The notes under the pieces were generated by a model, which searched no databases, was not told where the DNA came from, and worked only from the letters and a program-made list of their open reading frames with translations. 64,000 nt of DNA from Saturnia japonica (lineage: Eukaryota > Arthropoda > Insecta > Lepidoptera > Saturniidae), in the NCBI GenBank assembly GCA_033032175.1, contig CM065325.1:10072930-10136929 (forward strand), in the 5' to 3' direction. The position numbers were made by a program, and so were the translations under genes. Each line of letters opens with the position of its first letter. Position 1 is the stretch's first letter. Below are positions 12,331-23,200 of the stretch, piece after piece.

Positions 12331-13078
12331 AAACACATTTTTTTGATGAATGAAAGAGCGTAATCGTATGACGAAAACACCACGCGGGAATTCTCCGTTT
12401 TTCTGACGCCAAAGGGAGCGTTCCGTTTCGTGCAAAATTCCAACTATAGTTTTTTTTTTAAATCGTGGTTTTTTTTAATTATATTTTTATTGAACAGTAA
12501 CCGTTTAATATTAAAAAAAACTACTTGCAGTATAAATAAACAAGTATTCTTTGTTATTTATCTAATAAAATAAACTGAGATATTATAATTAAGACTCCTT
12601 TATGATATTCGTTTCGCTCATTTACTTTAGTCGCCTGTGTTCAGATTAAAATATTTACTTGTAAGTGTTAAAAGAATGTGTAAAATAAGCAATGTGAACA
12701 TTTCGTTCTACAATTAAATCACAATTTGAAATTTATAGTGTCGAATATGTATTCTATTTTCACAGCGACAAACTGTTCGCTTAATCCGCTCACGTTTTGA
12801 AACTTAACTTGCGTCAATGGTATTCAACGCCATAAGTACATTCTAAGTACACATTCTCACACCAATATTGCAATTGAATACTTATTTAATGTACCATTCA
12901 ACAGCAACAATGTAATGGATTATAATATGTTTTAATCCACGTCATTATGTATGATAAAGAAATCCGATTAGATTTAAAAATTATAATACATTGTATGATT
13001 TTTTTATCTAAGTTACCTATAATAAAATAGTAAAGACTCGAAATCTGTACATTGAATATATTTGCAAAAACACGGCGC
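12331..13078. other. AT-rich 5' flank, nothing recognised
   Basis: A less AT-rich block at about 12365-12435 (cacgcgggaattctccg) is unexplained. No gene seen. Confidence 0.5.
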
Positions 13079-13093
13079 GGGGGGGGGGGGGGG
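13079..13093. repeat. Poly-G run (15 G)
   Basis: Fifteen G in a row in AT-rich DNA. The length is likely to be unreliable in sequencing. It could form a G-quadruplex between molecules. Confidence 0.9.
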
Positions 13094-13149
13094 TTAATTT
13101 AGAATCATTGACTGAACAGATAGTTTTTGAAATTTTTGTCCTTCTGAAT

Positions 13150-13560
13150 GCTAGTACGCCAATCAAGCAAAACCCACTGGACCGAATTCCGTTTAGGTTA
13201 TGTACATATAAAAAGGAATGTATGTATTTAAAATATTTACTGAAATAAAGTGAAAAGATACCAAATTAAAAAAATAAATATATTATCGTTCTTGCCTAAT
13301 TTTAATTTACAATTTGAAAACCTATGTAGGTAGGTATTTGTACGGTTTGGTTTCAATTATCACGAAATTACTTTTATATTTATTGTCACACTTAAGTATA
13401 TTTTCTGTAAGCACGTATATTAATAATATAAGGCTGGGCTTTCATTATTAAAAAAAATATTTTTAGATCAATTTTATTGTTATTTGTAAATGTTTTAATA
13501 ATGAAGAATATTACATCTACATTTTTACCATAGATGTCGTTGTTTGGTGTTTTTGAGTGA
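13150..13560 (-). repeat. Interspersed repeat F, inverted and partly deleted copy
   Basis: Reverse complement of parts of 11300-11850: 'atgtacatataaaaaggaat' and 'atcgttgtttggtgttttt'-like sequence at about 13535-13555. Confidence 0.55.
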
Positions 13561-13650
13561 GGTGAGGTGAGGTTTTTATTTAGTTACTCTTTTTCACACA
13601 CGAAATATACGAAGTGTATGTAGTCGCGGTTACAGCTAGTAAATTAATAT
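13555..13650 (-). repeat. Short LINE-tail repeat, reverse copy
   Basis: The minus strand reads 'ctagctgtaaccgcgactac' and 'gtaactaaataaaaacctca', matching 9850-9940. A short 'ggtga' run lies at its end. Confidence 0.6.
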
Positions 13651-13684
13651 AATAACACTGACCACGGTTTCACCTATTTTAAAT

Positions 13685-13985
13685 TTATTCGACCAACTCT
13701 CTGCTGCTAATGCTCCTGTGTAGTCTATCGTTGTTCTCAATTCCCATACTTCCCTACAACTTGCCTTAATGTTTGATATTCATTAATACTATTCCGTTCA
13801 TTAGAATCGCATCGTGAAGTTATATAGCGTATTACCTTGCTCAATAAAAAGACCATAAAATGCAAAATAATTTTTAAAATATGAGTGGTAGTTAAAGAGA
13901 TTAACGCATTCAAACAAAAAATAAAATCATTTCTTAAATTTTTAGATTGTGCAGCACAATGCAAACTTTATCATAAAACCGTCCT
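13685..13985 (+). repeat. Interspersed repeat H
   Basis: Shares with 15925-16195 'cgtgaagttatatagc', 'ataaaatgcaaaa' and 'agagattaac'. Fragments in reverse orientation occur at about 1765-1895 and 56065-56490. Confidence 0.6.
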
Positions 13986-14029
13986 TAACGACTTGTTAAC
14001 TAGAAATCGTCTAAAAATGCATAAATGCG

Positions 14030-14227
14030 CTTTTTGGAGCAGTAGATAATGTGCCGCCCGCCGCCGGGGTTCTAATGAGGAATGAATGGAATAAAGTTAA
14101 GTAATTACTGGCCATACCACACAGTGGTGCGGAATGGTATTGTCTTGTGTTGTGGAATAATTAATTTTAATTTTTCTTTTAAAAATAAAAAGAAAAGTTG
14201 AATGATTTATAATTAGCCGCGGTGAAA
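14030..14227 (+). promoter_or_regulatory. Probable 5' UTR / promoter-proximal region of HIF-1alpha
   Basis: A short G+C-rich block (gccgcccgccgccgggg, about 14053-14069) sits about 160 bases before the start codon in otherwise AT-rich DNA. It is followed by AT-rich sequence, then the in-frame stop at 14210-14212 and the ATG. I see no clear TATA box at a sensible distance, and the start site cannot be placed. The sequence ttataattAG|CC just before the ATG also looks like a weak 3' splice site, so exon 1 might be preceded by an untranslated exon. Confidence 0.35.
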
Positions 14228-14292
14228 ATGTGTGTGCCGGGTGCACCAGAGATTTTATATGCCAATGATAAACTTTGTTCGGTAAAGAAAAG
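14228..14292 (+). CDS. sima: HIF-1alpha exon 1, start codon and N-terminus
   Basis: This exon encodes residues 1-21 and two bases of codon 22, beginning [10 protein letters not shown] and ending SVKK. It is not found by homology alone. I chose it because the ATG at 14228 has A at -3 (gaaaATG), an in-frame TAA lies just upstream at 14210-14212, and its donor (AG|GTAAAT at 14293) joins in frame to exon 2, making an arginine codon AGG across the junction. The open frame of exon 2 extends back into the intron but has no ATG there, so an upstream exon is required. An alternative first exon further 5' cannot be excluded. Confidence 0.75.
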
Positions 14293-17200
14293 GTAAATTT
14301 TGTATAAAAATATTAAGTTATTGTTTTACACAGTGATACAGAGAACAGTGTTGCTTTTTTAAAATTATAGTATTCTGTGAAACCAGTTAGCTTGTTATTC
14401 GGTAACTGGTATTTGCGATCATATTGTTTGTTAATTATGTTGCAAATTATAAACTTTTGTGTTTTGTTTTGTCAATCAGGAACAATGAGAAGCGGAAGGA
14501 GAAATCGCGCGTCGCCGCCCGATGTCGACGTACCAAAGAAATGCAAATATTTTCGGAGCTTACTGCCGCCCTTCCCGCTAAGAAGGAGGAGGTCGAACAA
14601 CTGGACAAAGCTTCCGTCATGCGTCTAGCTATATCCTACCTACGCGCTCGGGATGTTGTATCTATGCGTAAGTATCTTGTTAAGTAAGTTGTTTTTTAAG
14701 TGTGTCATACTAATGAATAGATAATTGATTGGCTACTAACGTCAATGAGCCTGGGCTAGAAATGTCATTAGTAATACTTATTTATGTGAAAATATTTAAC
14801 TTATTTACTACAAACATCATTACTACAGATACAATCGAGGGTACTTAAAAATGCGTAAAACAAAATAATATTTATACACTTATTTCGTATATTTGCCACT
14901 ATTATGAATTTGTTTAATGAATAAAATGTATTTATGTGGATATAATACTGGTTCGCCAATAAATATTTCGTTCATCCTATACGCATTGCTACACAACTTG
15001 GCAATGCTACCAGCCTTCTGGCACACACTATATTCTGTACTTCTGGGTACTTTTCTTTGTGGCGGCGAGTTGGATGGCATCCACTACTTCTTTCTTGTCG
15101 TTTTTATTATTATTTGATTACTAGTTTTAAGAGTGCAATATAACACATTTATGTCGAATTCATATATTTTCCTACTATAAAAATATTTAATAATAATAAA
15201 TCAATATTTAAATTGAGCGTTGAAATCAAAATGGAATTTTGTCAATGACTAAGTAAAGTTTGTTTGTCGTGCTGACAATTATGAATAACTTAGCATGTTG
15301 ACCTCATTCCACTGAAGATTTATTCTTACTTGTCTCTAGCGGAATTAATAAGTTCGAATTAAAAAAATGTCTCGCTTAGCCCATTAAATTATTTAAAAAA
15401 TAATAATTTTTTGAATGTTCACAACGTGTATTATAAATTATAAAGGGACCTTTACTTGTCAGTTGCTAATTTAATCAGTTTATTCTTCATTATTGTCAAG
15501 GTATTTGATTAAAAACAAAGAGCGACCTCTTCGTTTTTCACTTGGCGTGGTTTTTAAAATATTTTCGGGTATATAGACAGTTTAGTTAGGTCTTAGCGGT
15601 TTGGTTTGGAAACCTGAAACACTGAGAGCTCGCTAAATGCAGAACTATAAAAATCTTTCACAATATCGCGATTGATGAAATATTGAAACCGCCCGCAATT
15701 TATTTTGCCTTAAGTACAATATAAAATTTAATAACAATGAAAACAGTATATTGCGATAATAATAATAATGTAATTTTCTATTAGTTAAATAATATTTAGA
15801 ATCGGATCGACAGTTCTGGAAATGACCTCCTACAAACATATTTACAAAATTTACCTTTAAAAAAGTAAGTAGGTGATCCCCAAGGTTTCACTAATGTTAA
15901 ATTAATTAATCGAAAGACTGTCCAGCTCGAACGCCGCACCGCCGCACCGCCGCTGCGCCACCAACGCACCTCTGTATCCTATCATTGTTCTCACTTCCCG
16001 TACTTGTCTTCAGCTTGCCAGATTGATTGACAACCATGGTTACTACTGCGCTCTTTAGGGATGTAGCGTGAAGTTATATAGCCTGAAACCTTTTATAAAT
16101 AGGCTATAAAATGCAAAAAGGATGTTTTCAAATCTCACTATAAGTTCTAGATAGAGATTAACGAGTTCAAACAAACAATCTCTTGGAGTTTATAATTTTA
16201 TTAGTACTACTAGACACAAAAGTAATAGTAGTATAGATAAGCAATTGTTTTATTTGGTGGTATTTAAATATATATAATTTTTATCATTAATATAAATTAA
16301 CTGTGGTACGCCATTTAAATTTGTAATCATTATTGTATTTGCAAGCTCTATATGCATGTTGCGTTCGACCTTAAAAGCCTTAAGGCAAAATGAATGCGCT
16401 TAGCGACTGTACCGATTTAACTAGTACCTACAGTCAGATTTCAATGTTCGGTCTGACTAGATGCAGTCAGTTTGTATGCAAAAGATATATGATATACCTA
16501 TTTAAAGTAATGAAAAATTCGAAGCAAGCGAGAGTGGTTTAGATCGTCCGAATTCGATTTGATGTCCGCAGGTTCGAGCCCCTGTATGTACTAACGAATT
16601 TTTCGCGCGCTCGCGTACATTTATTAATTTAAATTGGTATATAACATTATCAGCTACCGGTGAAGTAAAACACCATTAGGAAAATTTTCTTGTAGTACGA
16701 CTGTATGTGGGAAAAATAAAGAGAGTATAATAAGTAAATAAGCGCATAGAGCCAAATTTTTTTAAATATCAAATTTACCAGATTTTTGACGTCAAAAAGA
16801 TTAAAGGTAAATTCGAAAAGTCAAATACTGAACTCAAACTAAAAGTTATAGTAATTAGTAAAATATTCATTTTAAATGCAAGTTCAACAAATAATGCATT
16901 TATAAATGATTGTGTTTGGTATTTTAGTAAACGATTTCATAAAAGCAATGTTAGAATTAACATCATAATAAAATAATAACAAACCGTCAGGCGTAAACCA
17001 TCAATCCATTTAAAATGAAGCCTCAAAAAATATTAAATGTTCTAAGTTTATGTAAATTTAATTTAGTATGTACTGCCTGCCACCCTGCGCCTCCTATGAT
17101 CAGTGACTGAAGATACAGTTCTGTAACTTTATTCATTAAAAATTATGATCTACTTTTTAGTTTTATAATTAATCATAAAAGCTTGTTTTAAAAAAAAAAA

Positions 17201-20200
17201 CAATTATAAAATTATATTTTCTACTTTCGTTCAATAATAACAACGTTAATAAATGTAGTTACTATCAATCGCCCTTGGTCCCAAGATTCTATATCCCTGA
17301 TACAGAATATAGGAAGAAATATACTTTTAAAACGCGACGCTAACCAACGCGACGTTTGACGCGTGTGGAGTGAAATCAAATTGTAAAATTTGTTTATCAT
17401 TATTAACACTCGTCCCGACGCGACGCGCGCTTATCTGTCATCTCGGTTAGTAACATAGTTAGGTCCTTTTCTCTCCGCGTCCGTCGTATCGTATCGCTTC
17501 GCATGTTAAAAGTATGTCTGCCTTATTTTTGACTTTTATGTGTCTAGAGAGAAAAATAATGTCGTAGGTGTTGTAGACATAACTTAATGAACGATTTCTT
17601 ATCATTATTTTAGATATTTTATAATTTTCATTTGTAAGTATCCGCAATGTGTCTCTATGATAAGGAAATAGCCGATGCTATTATTGTAATTTATTCACGT
17701 AAATGCGAAATTATAGCCAATATATACAAAGATAGATATTACATATATACATGCACTGTAAGTTATAAAGTTATATATTTTTTACTTGAGCGTGTTTTCG
17801 TGTCCACGTTTATCTAAGTTTTTAAGTTAGTATTCTCTAATTCTTTGTTTTTATGCTAACCTATAACCTCCATGGTCTTATCGGTCATGTAAACTCGTGT
17901 ACGCTTCACAATCAAGGTTGTTGGGGTTCGAGCCCATGTTCGATTTTGGAATGAAAATGGGACGAGAGTGGAAATAAATCCGACAAAAAAAAGAACGCCG
18001 AAGGTGACATTGTTGCATTATGAACGTGATGCAGTTGTTCCATCTTTGAAATACATATATAATAATGTTCTTGTGTATAAATAATTCACAGTATCTGTGT
18101 CTCAAAAAAAACAAAACAAAACATTGGCACATCGTTAATGGTCAATACAATAAACGACGAACGCATACGAATGAGTTTTCCATAATAACAATATTTTAAT
18201 ACATATTAGTTAGTTTTAATGTAATTTAAAATATTTTATTTTCTTTCTTAAATGTGCTTATAACACGTTTTTAATGAGTTTTAAACGTAAAAATTAAAAA
18301 CTGCAACTAGAATCTAAATTACGAAACTAGCAGTGTTGCACTTGTGAAAAAAAATAATGAAGATAGATTTTATTAATGACAAAATGGTTTCGTAATTCTG
18401 TATTCTACATATTTGAATTACGAACACGTGAGTGATACACGCACCAACCGCAAGGCGCCATTGTTGGCTGATTGAATAATAAAACTTTAAATGAATCATA
18501 TTTAAAATTTAAGAAACATATATGGATGTATTTTATATTGTCTCAATATATTTCCTTTTAATTTTGTTCTGAAGGATACAATATTTAAATGTAGATTGCT
18601 TAAAGCAATTAAAGCGGCTAGAGTTCTCTATAGTATGCATCGGTTAAAATGGATTTTATTATTCTTTGTATTGACGAGCAATATAAGTGCGTGCACTTAT
18701 TCATATCGGAAGAAGTCTGTGATCGTTGACATGGCTGACGAGAAATTTCCTATACGTATAGATTACAGTTGATACTAATAGGTCGCGGAAAAGTTTCTTC
18801 GCATTTTTATATGAAAACTCAAGATATTATTTTTTCAAAGTTTATTTAAATTTATATACAGTATATATGTGCCGTTTTGTTCGATGACTTTCTGCCATTT
18901 TGTAGATAGAGACATGATCCTGTTGCTGTAGAAACTTTGGGACTTCTGATTTGAAAAAAGGTGAGAAATAGTCTTGGCAGTCCTCTCTTGATGTTAACCT
19001 TACAGAACCTTAAGAATTCTGAAGAGAACGAAACAGGTGAAAATTTGAAGGTGCAAGGTCAGGGCTATATGCTGGATGCACTAACACCTCCCAGGCAAAC
19101 TCTCCTAATTTTTGCTGAGTGGCTAAAGATGTGTGTAATCTAGAGTTATCGCGATGAAAAACCACACCCTTCCTGTTGATCAATTCCGGCCATTTTGTCT
19201 CAACTGCTTCCTTTATTCTCATCAGTTGTTGGTAGTAGAGATCCGAATCGATGGTTTTGCCGGGCGGTAAAAGCTCATAATGAACAATGCCCTTCCAGTC
19301 TCACCATACACACAGCATCACTTTATTTCGAGTTAGCCCAGGTTGAGTCATAATCTGTAAAGCATGGGCGACCTTAGACCACGATCTTTTTCGTACGTTC
19401 TTGTCTTAAGTGATCCACTTTTCATCGCCAGTTATCAATTTCTTCAAAAACGGCTCGTTTTCATTACCTCTCAATAATGAATCGCAAATGAGTACACGGT
19501 TCATTAGGTTTCTTTCAGTGAGCTCGTGTGGCACCCAAATATCGAGCTTTTTACAGTTCTTCAGCTACATCGTAACTACTAATATGCCGATCTTGCTTCA
19601 CTTTTTCAAAAATGGCGTCCATTTTATTCCTAAAGAGCGAGGTGCATCTTTAAACATCAAAATTACCGGACTGAAAACGTTTGAACCAACTTTATGCTAC
19701 TCTTACTGATACTGCATTAGGTCCATAAACATCACAATTTTTTTTTTTTCGCTGCTTGAGTTGCATTTTTGCCTTTTTTGTAATAATATTTTAAAATGTA
19801 TCGAATTTCTTCATTCGATTCATTTATTTTTACAGAAAGAAAAACAAATGAAAAATAGCGGGAAACATCTTTTTTATTTTTAATGTAACCTTTTTAATGT
19901 TACCAGAACCAGCCAGATAGATACAAATGGTACTACAGCCAAAGAAATTTTGTAACAAGTTTATTCCTACGTTATGCGAAAACACTTTTTCCCTGGCCTA
20001 ATATGATTTCCGATCAATGAACAAACTATAAGCGTTACCCGTAGAATTTACAATTTACCTTACCTACCACAATTTGACGCTTTTTAATCGTGAACATGTT
20101 TTACTTTTTCTTCTTCTCTAAGGATAATGAGGGTAGTTACTAGAAACTAACTGCCTTTACTAACGAAGACACAGTATACCAATCGGCTCGTGATCGCGGT

Positions 20201-23200
20201 CCATGTAACTACGAAACTAACTGCGAAACGTCGAGCAATTCAAAAGTAACATGCGTCATAATGCGTTCTAGTCCTAACTAAGTAATGTGTAAATAGTTTG
20301 GTTTTTCTGGCTGCTTCGATGAAAAGGCTTCGTCGTCTGTGGGTGGCATACATATGCATATACATCATGCTGTGGGCATACAGCGCAAGCACTACCCTTT
20401 ACAAATCCCTTCGTTACGATCCGTCTAAGCTGACCCGTGAACGCTTATCGATTTTCATTAAAAGAAATTTATTTTGGCATAGTGAATAAATACACTTCGC
20501 ACAGATATCGTAATTTTACTGTTTTCGTATTAACTTAGGATCAGGATCTCTATAGTTAGATTGATAAATAGCTTCCTAAATCTTTGAGCTGTTTTAAACT
20601 GTATGAAGACAAGACAGGCAGTCTTTAATATAAAAAAAAAACAGATTTTTAGGTAATAAAATAGCTACCTTTATTAAACTATACTTCTTATTTATTATGC
20701 TGAACAAAACAGTGTGGCAGACGCTATAGTAATTTACCGCATAATGCCCGCCGTAAAAAGAAGTATTCTACAGATGGGCCAATCTTATTTCGTTATTACT
20801 TCTTTTTGTGTCATTCATTTACTAGCTATGAGCCTTTTTATGCTGAACACAGAATGGGTCGTAATTCATGTACACACATTGGTGGAAAATCTACTTTTTA
20901 TCAACTGACGATAATGTACTTAATGATACCTGTGTTTATAAAACCTATTATCTATTGTATTAAAGCTAATTATCCGATTTAGAAAACGGAACACCATATA
21001 ATCAAGTGGTCTCTTTGTTTCTCAATCGGCAATTAACGAGTATACTGGAAGGCTACTTCAGTTACTAAAGCTATAAATATACTCGAAACGAATGCTCATA
21101 TCAGCATTTAATATTAACTCTCTGTTTATAAAGCAAAATATTTTAATAGTTATTCAATAAATAATAACTATAAAAACCCTTTATTGTACCAGATAATAAG
21201 AGATAGAGATGTTATATATTATATGGTTAATAATGTATTCCTGTTGCTTTAGAAAATTATATAAGACCATATGAAATTACTATATATAATGATGTATACG
21301 ATAAACTAAAAAAAAAACAAGAACACTTAATTGAAAACTAGTTTTGTTAGTGATTCCCTTTCCTAAAAATAATTTAGGAAACTTTGGTTTTCAATTCGTG
21401 TCGTGTATAATTCTATATTATTCAAAATAATTTCACAATGGTACATAGGATTTTATCAATCACCTATAATAAAACAAAGCCAAACCATACTAATGTGAAA
21501 ACAGGAAAACATCCAGAAAAACTATTTCTACACATTGTTCCGCTTATCCCGAGATTTTTGGCTTCGAGTCAGACACAAGATTGCATAATAGAAAGGGGTC
21601 GTAAAAATATTATTTACCACTTTCTCAACAATGAATAGTACCTACCCATTGGATATGTTAAATCTACTTTTATATTGTGATGATGGCTCAGTGGTGTTAT
21701 GTAATCTCGTCAATCGACGTAGGTTCGAATCCTATAATGAGCTTGACTTTTCAGTGAAGTAAAACATCGTGATGAAACCATAGCATGGTGGTAGGATATT
21801 TTATTATACCCGTCTGGCTAGCAATCACCCTTTGAGTGAAAATGTTTCCTCAAGCTGCTATTATAGGTGTTTTCCGGCACTCGAGAGCTGACCTTCCTCT
21901 AGGCTTAGAGTGTTACCGTCTTGGGTCACATCGTCCCTTAATATCAGGTTAGCTAGGTGATCTATTGCTAACCCTATGAAGTATTGAAAAAAGATTTGTA
22001 AAGTTGTATATAATCTTACATTGTGTAACCGAATTAGTACAATACCTAATATCTGGTATTTAATAATGAACTGTCTACTGTCTAGTCTGGCGATACCAAG
22101 TTGTTTATAATAGATAATTTTAACGAGCCACATGCCAGGTAATTTGATGCCGACATTAAATGTATACATAGTTGTGTGTGTGTGTTTATATACATTAATG
22201 ATACTATAAATACAAAAATCCTACTCTAAATCAAAATTATAATTTATTCAATTTTAAAATGCTTTTTACAGTTGTACTCAAATCGTTTGATGAAAAAATA
22301 TACTTAATGAAATTGTAAAAGCAAAGCCAAACTAATATTTTAGTCTGCATAAATAGAATTTCATTCCCTTCAAGCGTTAATAAGAAAAATTACTCTTCGA
22401 ACATGTAAATGCTCCCCAGAGTATTATTTCTTATCAATTATGGGAAAACATGACATACCTAGCAATGGTATGTGATTATGCATATTATGCAGCTTGAAAA
22501 TTAACAGAATCTTCAGTTTCTTAAACAAACGCACGAGATATATATGTGTGAACTAATAGTATATGTTTCTTTATAGTTCCTGATGTTCACAAGGAGCAGC
22601 CGAAAGTGTTAAACCCCAAGGAATTTGAAGAGCTTTCTTCTGAGCTGTCATATATGAAAGCATTAGACGGTTTCGTCTTGGTAATGTCACAGCAAGGTGA
22701 CATCGTCTACTGCAGCGAGAACATTGCCGATCACCTCGGTGTGTCACAGGTAAATAAATCGAGTAATTGATTTCTAATAAAATATGTTTTCCTGATACAT
22801 GTCTACTGGTTGCTGTTAAGTGGAGCATGACATGATATTATTTATAGTATAATAACTAATAGATATTACAGATAGTAAAATAAACAGTGTATTATTTTGT
22901 AACAAATTATGAGTAGAGCATAGGAACACAATGAAATATCATTTTAAGGTTTTATAGGTCTAAGCATCGAGATTATAATTTTGCGGTGTTTTAGGAATTA
23001 CCATGTTTCATAAAACACTACAAGTATTAAAACACTCGCTATGTCATATGACGGTACTGAGAAGCTGTGGTACCGTCTACCTACCATTGTACTTGTAGGT
23101 CGCCGTTGTTTTTGGATTGCATTGCCCTGTGATGATTACCATTAGGTATCAGAGCCTTCTCTTTGTCGTGCAATAATAAAAAATATTTTAATCAAAACTT

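Larger units (their letters stand above)
14668..22576 (+). other. HIF-1alpha intron 2 (7.9 kb)
   Basis: Mostly AT-rich. It contains a repeat near 15925-16195, a tRNA-like SINE near 16505-16720, a CpG-dense patch near 17330-17505, a short hairpin at 18683-18700, a near full-length mariner (18781-19998) and a SINE (about 21680-21985). A CpG-containing non-repeat stretch at about 20100-20290 is unexplained. I see nothing definable at 14700-15900 or 22000-22570. Confidence 0.9.

Noticed and set aside
14424..14479. Extension of the exon 2 open frame upstream as an alternative protein start
   Set aside because: The frame has no ATG in this stretch (it would start at TTG), and a strong 3' splice site lies at 14478-14479. 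Exon 1 joins in phase.
20298..20489. 63-codon open frame in intron 2
   Set aside because: No recognised motif or splice signals. Length is within chance for this sequence.
21680..21760. Possible tRNA gene (A and B boxes present)
   Set aside because: It is the head of a SINE family with six copies here. No pairing acceptor stem.
22571..22828. Open frame on the minus strand over exon 3
   Set aside because: It is the shadow of the PAS-A exon.
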